64,000 nucleotides of DNA from Fennellomyces sp. T-0311 (Eukaryota > Mucoromycota > Mucoromycetes > Mucorales > Lichtheimiaceae). Below are positions 58,427 to 64,000 of the stretch, piece after piece (position 1 is the stretch's first letter; every line of letters begins with the position of its first letter). The position numbers and the translations under genes are program-made. The DNA is taken from NCBI GenBank assembly GCA_025266875.1, contig JALLLT010000057.1:62001-126000 (forward strand), read 5' to 3'. The notes beneath the pieces are model-generated. The model was not told the origin of the DNA. It searched no databases and was given only the letters and a program-made list of their open reading frames with translations.

Positions 58427-61400
58427 TCACCAGACCTTGCTCTGTTTCCGGCTCTTTTGTGTGCTACTGCTCAAATGCGCGATACAAATACAAGCTGCTA
58501 GCTGTGTGCTTCTTATTTCCTTTTGATTCTTTGATTTTCGTCTGGAACAACTTGCATGGCAGGCCCCTTTGATTTTGTTGATGGTGGCGACTTCCCTGTC
58601 GTTACTGGTGTTTGATATCGTCCATTTCAAGGTTCGGTTTCCGGTTCGCATAATTTTCTGAAATATTCGCGATCGACACACACGCGCTTTATCCTTCTGG
58701 TTTGAGCTATGTTCCAGCGTGCGCAGCGCATTGTTGATCGCGTCAAGGTTGGTTTTTCCGTACGCTAGCACGTTTGTCGCCTCTCGCTATTATGATGAAT
58801 ATACATAAGTACGCAAAGTTCAATTTGTATATCAGGATCTAGCTACCTGCACCATTTGCATTTCTTCCAATGCACGGTTCCGGCGATGGAAAGCTTCTAA
58901 CGGCTTGTTTGTGCGATTCTCGATGTTCGCGCTGGCTCGGAAAGATCCATTGCGCGATAATACCTCTTTAGTATCCAATGTCATTGAAGGAACTTCAGAT
59001 GGTACATGTTGCCTGCCAGCTGTTGTCCTCTCGTTAGAATATAATATCCTTAATGTATTCGATTACAACAAACCTTCAATAAATGCGCTTCGTGTACTGT
59101 TATACACGTCAACAGCATTGTTGTACATGCCAACTGCTTTCTACACTGCTGCTGCTGCTTGCTTCTGCGTCCTTGCAAGTGCGACAGTGCGGGCTTGCTC
59201 TAATAATGTTACCGTATATTTAGAATATATTATTGAATTCACTATAAATATACATTACCAGAGTACTTTTTCCACATACTCACACGAACGAGGTCGTATA
59301 CAATAACAGCAGCGCGAATGCGCTTATATGTATACATTATACGCCCGCTGTGTTTTTCTAGGGCGGTTTTTGCGCGGTTGGCTGGGCGGTCGAGGGTTGG
59401 ATCAAGGGTCTTGATCAGGGTGATCTACTCAGCTAGTAGATTTCGCTGTCTATTGAGAGACAGGGCCTGCAACTGCTTACAGGCATGCTGATAAACAGCT
59501 GCGGCTGACTGCCATCTCTTGACAAGCGAAGCGCCTAATAAGCATATCAGAAACACAGAAGCGTTTTGGGTATGAAATTTACCAATCTTCTTAATCTTCC
59601 TACTAGCATAGTAGTTTAGACCCACGGTCAAGACAAGCAGGCGATTTTCCGGGGACATGTATCTCGTACTGGAGGCATATCCACCAAGGAAAGACCACAA
59701 GCGCTCAAGACACTCCCCGCATGATAAACCGAACCCATTACAAGCATATGGATGGTGGTCTGCTTGGCAACTGGGTTCATGGTCAAAGATATGGAATATA
59801 CCTACAGCTAGAGGAGCATCGGCTATACCGCTTAATTCGACAGTATCCTTTTAAAGAAAAGGATGGCAAATATTTTTTTAGCATACAATCGTAGTTTTAT
59901 TACTTATCTGATAGCTTACCGAGAGTGCAGGACGCAGGCGACATGCTACATTATACATTATGGCGATGTGTGAGCCGTGCTTCTTTACAATCTGGTTCAG
60001 AATGCTTGTAACATCGTTAAAGCTAATGGTTTTACAGTAAATAGTTAGTACATCCGTGGCTATAATAAATTGTTGCGTACCTCTCGCCAGGGGTGAATAT
60101 GTTCGTCATCTGCAAAGGGACCTCGCGGTGGCACATTGCACCAACCACACCCTTGATCCGAAGATCTTTTGCTTTGTTGCTGCCGCTCTTAGCTCGGAGT
60201 GCCCTATAACAAGGACAGCCAACAGTTGCCTGTATGTTATATTTAGCGTATAGCGAAAAATAATCCACTTCATACGGTATACCTGTTGCTGCCGAGCGAT
60301 TCTTTCTTTGTCAGCTTGCCAATAAGGCCCTTCAACATGATCGTTGTTTGGGTCGTTATCGACTCGGTGGCCTGCGACGCGATCGAACTGACGAAGTGAG
60401 CTATTGCCATCCACATTTACGATAAGCCTGTCCCCGTTGGGATCCGCCGCCTAATAATGATGCACTGTAAATATCGCCATCCGTTGTTTCACACAGCAGA
60501 ACTTACTTTCGGTCCACAAGCGGGACAAGGCACCACCTTCTTTTGTGCTTCGGTCAAATGAACTTTGCACAGACAATCGACGTCAGCACCTACCATCAGC
60601 ATAAGCTTTTGGTAAGCAGGAAGTATGCTCCCAAGGATGTTGGCAATTGAGCGAGGGAGGGGATCCTAAACTTATTTTAACTACAATATTATCGTTAGGA
60701 ATATTATTTACGTACTTCGCTATTACGATGAATCTTTTCAACGTACTCAACTATCTTTGAAATGGAAACTTGAATGTCAATTCTTAGAACTGACATTTGT
60801 TCCATCAAAGATATGTGGATGGCAGCAATAGGATCGACGGGGCTGGATGGGAACATATGATGTTCCAACAGAGCAATTGGTAGTGATGCTACCCCCTAAC
60901 TGTTGTCACAGTAGTTCACGTCGATCTTCTTTGTACCTATGGTAAAAATAATGCAGATCCAGCTCTTTATCAGTATCTACACAATACAAATCCACTTTAT
61001 CGGCAATTACCATATCAAAGATACACGTGATCTGTTTGACATGTGGGATCTCCACGGAGCAGGTACATCGACGCGTGACCAGTTCTTAGATACGCGAGTC
61101 TAGATCACCATGTGCGATCCCACGCAAGCACGCCTTCTTCAGATCGTCGTATGAGTTAGCCCAGTTGATGGCTGTACGATCACTGGCGGTCAACTGAGCA
61201 CTTGCCACAGTATATGTTCCTGAAAAAGATGGTCGGCGATGGTTGGTGTTGGGCAACTGACGTTCTTCGCAACTGGAGAAGCTGCAGAAGCAATTGACTG
61301 CGTGTGCTGAGCATCAACCATGGGAGCTGGAGTCACTTCATCGCTTTCGTTAACGTGAAAAGTTGGAGGTATGAAAACCACGGGTGTGTCGTCGTCCCCA

Positions 61401-61690
61401 AACGCAACTCAAAATTGTCGTAATCCAGCGATTTATGACGTTGCATCTCAATCTCCTCGAAATTGCGACGTTCTTTAACGGTTGGTGAGCGCGTCAAATT
61501 GTTGTTACTACGCGTCTGCAGTGGGTCATCACGGGAAGCAGAATCCACAATTGAAATGCGAGGTGCTTTTGAAGGCGACAGCTTCACTTCTTCACCGTTC
61601 TCAAAGAAGGTGCCACTGGTAGCGATACAGCGATTGCGTGCTTTTTTTAACATATATGTCACGGATTGCAAGTAGAGGATGATCAAGATA
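58427..61690 (-). CDS. KDZ transposase, copy 2, long and largely readable
   Basis: Read on the minus strand: an N-terminal segment (61686-61333, YMLKKARNRC, RISIVDSASRDD); an intervening part; then YQKLMLMVGADVDCLCKVH, VPCPACGP (zinc ligands, near 60530); the catalytic-type VDGNSSLRQFDRVAGHR (near 60400); GVVGAMCHREVPLQM (near 60150); HIAIMYNVACRLRPALS (near 59945); VGIFHIFDHEPSCQADHHPY (near 59770); and GECLERLWSFLGGYASSTR (near 59690). A coiled C-terminus continues through LLGASLVKRWQS (near 59530), SNVLAYGKTNLDAINNALR (58790 down) to 58427. This is the KDZ order seen in copy 1 but the two differ strongly in sequence. Many short introns are needed. One or more stops in the C-terminal coil (near 59170) leave it unclear whether the gene is intact. 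Confidence 0.78.
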
Positions 61691-61727
61691 AAACAAGATC
61701 AGCTTGATCACGCTTCGTTTATTAATT

Positions 61728-61961
61728 TTAACCGCTGAAGGATTTTCTTGCTATTCTCAGCATGACTGATAGGGGGCGGATAGGTGCCGGATAGGCGCCC
61801 GGATAGGTGGCGGATCGTAAGCCTCTCGGGTATCCGCCAATTTTTTTAGTCGATGAAGTGTCGGTCGGAGCCAGATTAGGTGCCTTGCAGCCGTGAACAG
61901 TCGCCATTTGCTGGTTACCTTGTTTCATATTGCTATATATATTCTCTATAGCGGTACACAA
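61728..61961 (-). other. Possible 5' end of KDZ copy 2 with a GGATAGG tandem
   Basis: A 77-codon minus-strand frame contains MATVHGCKAPNLAPTDTSS and overlaps a G-rich tandem (61768-61812) of three to four GGATAGG(T/C)G units. It lies directly upstream of KDZ copy 2 and could be its first exon or its terminal region. Confidence 0.35.
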
Positions 61962-61995
61962 CGTACAGCATCAGCTCATCTGTGTATGTACGTTT

Positions 61996-62156
61996 CATTG
62001 CAAATAGTTTCGATGGTTAAAAGTGGTTACAGCGGTTAAGCATAAGCTTTTTAACCATTTATACTACCATTTTTAGCAACTGAAGCGGTTAAAAAGCTTA
62101 TGTTTAACCACTTCAAAAAATCATTCACCAAAATTCACCAAAAACTATTTGCAGTG
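61996..62156. mobile_element. CACTA-like MITE, copy 2 (3-bp TSD TTT)
   Basis: 161 bp with ends CATTGCAAATAGTTT and its near-complement ending GCAGTG, flanked by TTT (61993-61995 and 62157-62159). Shares TTTCGATGGT, AAAGTGGTTACAGCGGTTA and GCGGTTAAAAAGCTTATG with 42090-42240. An internal TTCACCAAAA duplication makes it 10 bp longer. Confidence 0.82.
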
Positions 62157-63130
62157 TTTGTATCCACTACTTACTCCACGGTGCAAAGAATAAGACTAAC
62201 AATGATAACGTTTAAGGCACGGCTAGTGATGGAACGCCTCATGGATCTATTACGTGTTGACTTCGATCAAAAGATATATGGTCTCCGTGTGAGGATGTTT
62301 AATGCGTTAGGATTGAGAGATGTAAATAGGACTCTGAACTAATAAAACAGCATGAATGGGATGGGGGTGATTGTTTTTATAGATTTTTCTTTTTAAACAA
62401 ACAGGCAAAATCATCGATGAACAAGACTAATGGCCTGTCAATTGTTTTGGTCCTGCCTGTCATTTTGGCTTTTATATAAGTTTCTGTGTACTTTGCAACT
62501 TCCAGTCATGTCCAATAGTGAATCATCTTATCTGAGGTTTCGCTGATTATTCACTCAGCAACGTCATTGACTTGCTCGTCAATCAAGTCTGTGTGATAAA
62601 GTAAACTTTATCACTCAAAAATAGGTTTTAACGGCGAAAATACGGATGTTGGATAGATATGCTTATGGAACTGAAAACGACTATGTGATAAGTATAACCA
62701 TGTGTGCATAGCCGTTACTTTCTTTGGAACACGTGCATTACTATAAGATGCACACTATAATAGTTTAACAGTGATACAATTGCCATGCCAAAAGTATCCT
62801 GCGGCATCCATAGTGGCCCAGAGGGTCGACCTAACACTCTCTATAATTATGAATCCTATTCCGTTTCAGCAACGGCGTGGGCCCACTTGCCCTGAAGCCC
62901 ACTTATATCGGCTAGCTCATTTGTACTTTGGATTAGGCAACATATTACTTCCATGGTCTCAAAATAATACAGAAACAATGATCTGTCAGCCGCGAATGTA
63001 ATTGCAGCACATACATACAGCATGAGGCGATGAGATTATTAACTTGTCGAAGCACGTACGGGAGAAAAACACCCGAAGAGCGCATAAATCGACCCTGGGT
63101 GCTGCATATTGAGTATATCCATCATTCACC
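62157..63130. other. Non-coding stretch upstream of the OYE pseudogene
   Basis: Contains a perfect short palindrome (62593-62614). Open frames at 62771-63001 and 62100-62342 are not supported. Confidence 0.4.
62593..62614. repeat. Perfect 10-bp palindrome arms (GTGATAAAGT)
   Basis: GTGATAAAGT, two bases, ACTTTATCAC. May be a protein-binding site or the relic of a small element. Confidence 0.6.
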
Positions 63131-64000
63131 ATGCCTTCCTCCTCCGCACTCTTCAGCCCCATCTAGATTGGGAAGATCCAGCTTAAGCACTACGTTGCTC
63201 TTGCTCTATTGGCACGCTACCGGGTTAACAAGGATCATGTTCCTGCTGCCATTCCACAAGAATACTATGCACAACGCACAACCGAAGGTGTTCTATTGAT
63301 CAGTGAGGCGATGTTCGTTTCTCCTATGGCCGAAGGATACCACAGGGCTCCTGGTATTTATAACAGCGACAATATCCAAGGCTAGCAGAAAAGCACGGAT
63401 GCTGTCCACGAAAAAGGCGGTGCCATGTATCTGCAACTTTGGCACGTAGGTCGAGCAACAGGATGGGTTCTGGTACCGAACAACGCCCAACCTGTCTCTG
63501 CTTCTGCAATTGTTGTTCAACGCCCAAACGACTACAACTATGGTTCAGACTTTGAGGTACCTCATGCTCTTTCTGTCGAGGAGATTGCTGAGACTGTCCA
63601 GGACTATGTCAAGGCAGCCAAGAACGCTATTGCTGCTGGCTTTGATGGTGTCGAGATTCACGGAGCAAACGTTTTTTGGTTGATCAATTCATCAACACGT
63701 CCAGCAACAAGCGAGCGGATCGGTATGATGGCTCCATTAAGAATCGTGCGCGATTCCATTCAGAATTAGTCGATGCAATCAGCGAATCCATTGGTGCTGG
63801 AGGCGTTGGTATTCGTTTGCCGCCCTCGAAATTTATTGGTAGCTTATCTTCTGACCTGCTAAACTTGAAATGGGCGTTAAGGATGGCACGCCTTATGAGA
63901 ATTGGGGTAATATATCAACAAGCTCCAGGCGCACCATTCAGATATGACGTACAACCATATGATCGAGCCACGCGATAGCTTCTCACGCTATAGCCAAAGT
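63131..64000 (+). pseudogene. Old yellow enzyme (NADH:flavin oxidoreductase), decayed, runs off the window
   Basis: Starts MPSSSALFSPI and follows the OYE fold: GKIQLKHYVALALLARYR, VPAAIPQEYYAQRTT, EAMFVSPMAEGYHRAPGIY, LQLWHVGRATG, GFDGVEIHGAN, then, in another frame, VDQFINTSSNKRADRYDGS and SELVDAISESIG. OYE uses FMN and NADPH to reduce activated double bonds. Two TAG codons (63164-63166 and 63383-63385) interrupt the first frame at positions where Gln and Trp are expected. The frame shifts near 63675 and again near 63900, where the IEPRDSFSRY block appears in a third frame. No introns are needed in this part, so it may be an intron-poor or retro-derived copy. Confidence 0.85.

Noticed and set aside
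2978..63385. Alternative genetic code (reassigned TAG or TGA)
   Set aside because: In-frame stops occur mainly in decayed mobile genes and one pseudogene, together with frameshifts; the host genes read and terminate normally, apart from the single TAG in the kelch gene.
1..64000. tRNA or rRNA genes
   Set aside because: I looked for typical B-box sequences and conserved rRNA blocks and saw none convincing; a tRNAscan run would settle it.

Overview
The window looks like nuclear DNA of an early-diverging fungus, most likely Mucoromycota. Genes have many short introns (about 45 to 65 nt, GT...AG), the DNA is AT-rich with short homopolymer and dinucleotide runs, and the host genes are fungal: YPT1, AFI1, an MNN1-type mannosyltransferase, a noxR-like p67phox homologue, an HMT1/ABCB6 half transporter and a small secreted cysteine-rich protein. 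The taxonomic call is inference; I saw no rRNA or tRNA gene.

The left third (1-20,000) is almost entirely transposable elements at different stages of decay. In order: a broken gene joining a DDE-like transposase core to a DEDDy 3'-5' exonuclease; a truncated pogo-like transposase; a broken KDZ transposase; a two-copy repeat with hAT-like ends, whose second copy is split by a TIR element and by an intact Tc1 element with TA target duplication; a complete MULE with long inverted repeats, a perfect 8-bp target duplication and a protein ending in an OTU cysteine-protease domain; and a LINE 3' fragment split by a solo LTR with a perfect 5-bp target duplication. 18.2-20.2 kb is degenerate and mostly unreadable.

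The middle (20,200-54,750) is a normal gene-rich block. In order: mannosyltransferase (+), ZNF511-type zinc finger (+) convergent with a TMEM70-like mitochondrial protein (-), a small mitochondrial protein (-), a PPxY membrane protein (-), a basic small protein (+), AFI1 (-), noxR (+), secreted cysteine-rich protein (+), WDR83/MORG1 (+) convergent with an ABCB6/HMT1 transporter (-), a second solo LTR of the same family, a CACTA-like MITE, a kelch membrane protein with an in-frame stop (+), YPT1 (+), a divergent ELO protein without the catalytic histidine box (+), a PHBH-fold flavoprotein with a degenerate FAD motif (+), and a small glycine-rich secreted or GPI-type protein (+).

The right end (54,750-64,000) returns to repeats: a 230-bp MITE, degenerate coding remnants, a long KDZ transposase on the minus strand, a second CACTA-like MITE of the same family as the one 20 kb away, and an old-yellow-enzyme pseudogene running off the window.

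The most notable points are the intact OTU-carrying MULE with clean termini, the transposase-exonuclease fusion, the datable nested insertions, and two conserved enzyme families (ELO, PHBH flavoprotein) that keep their fold but have lost hallmark residues.
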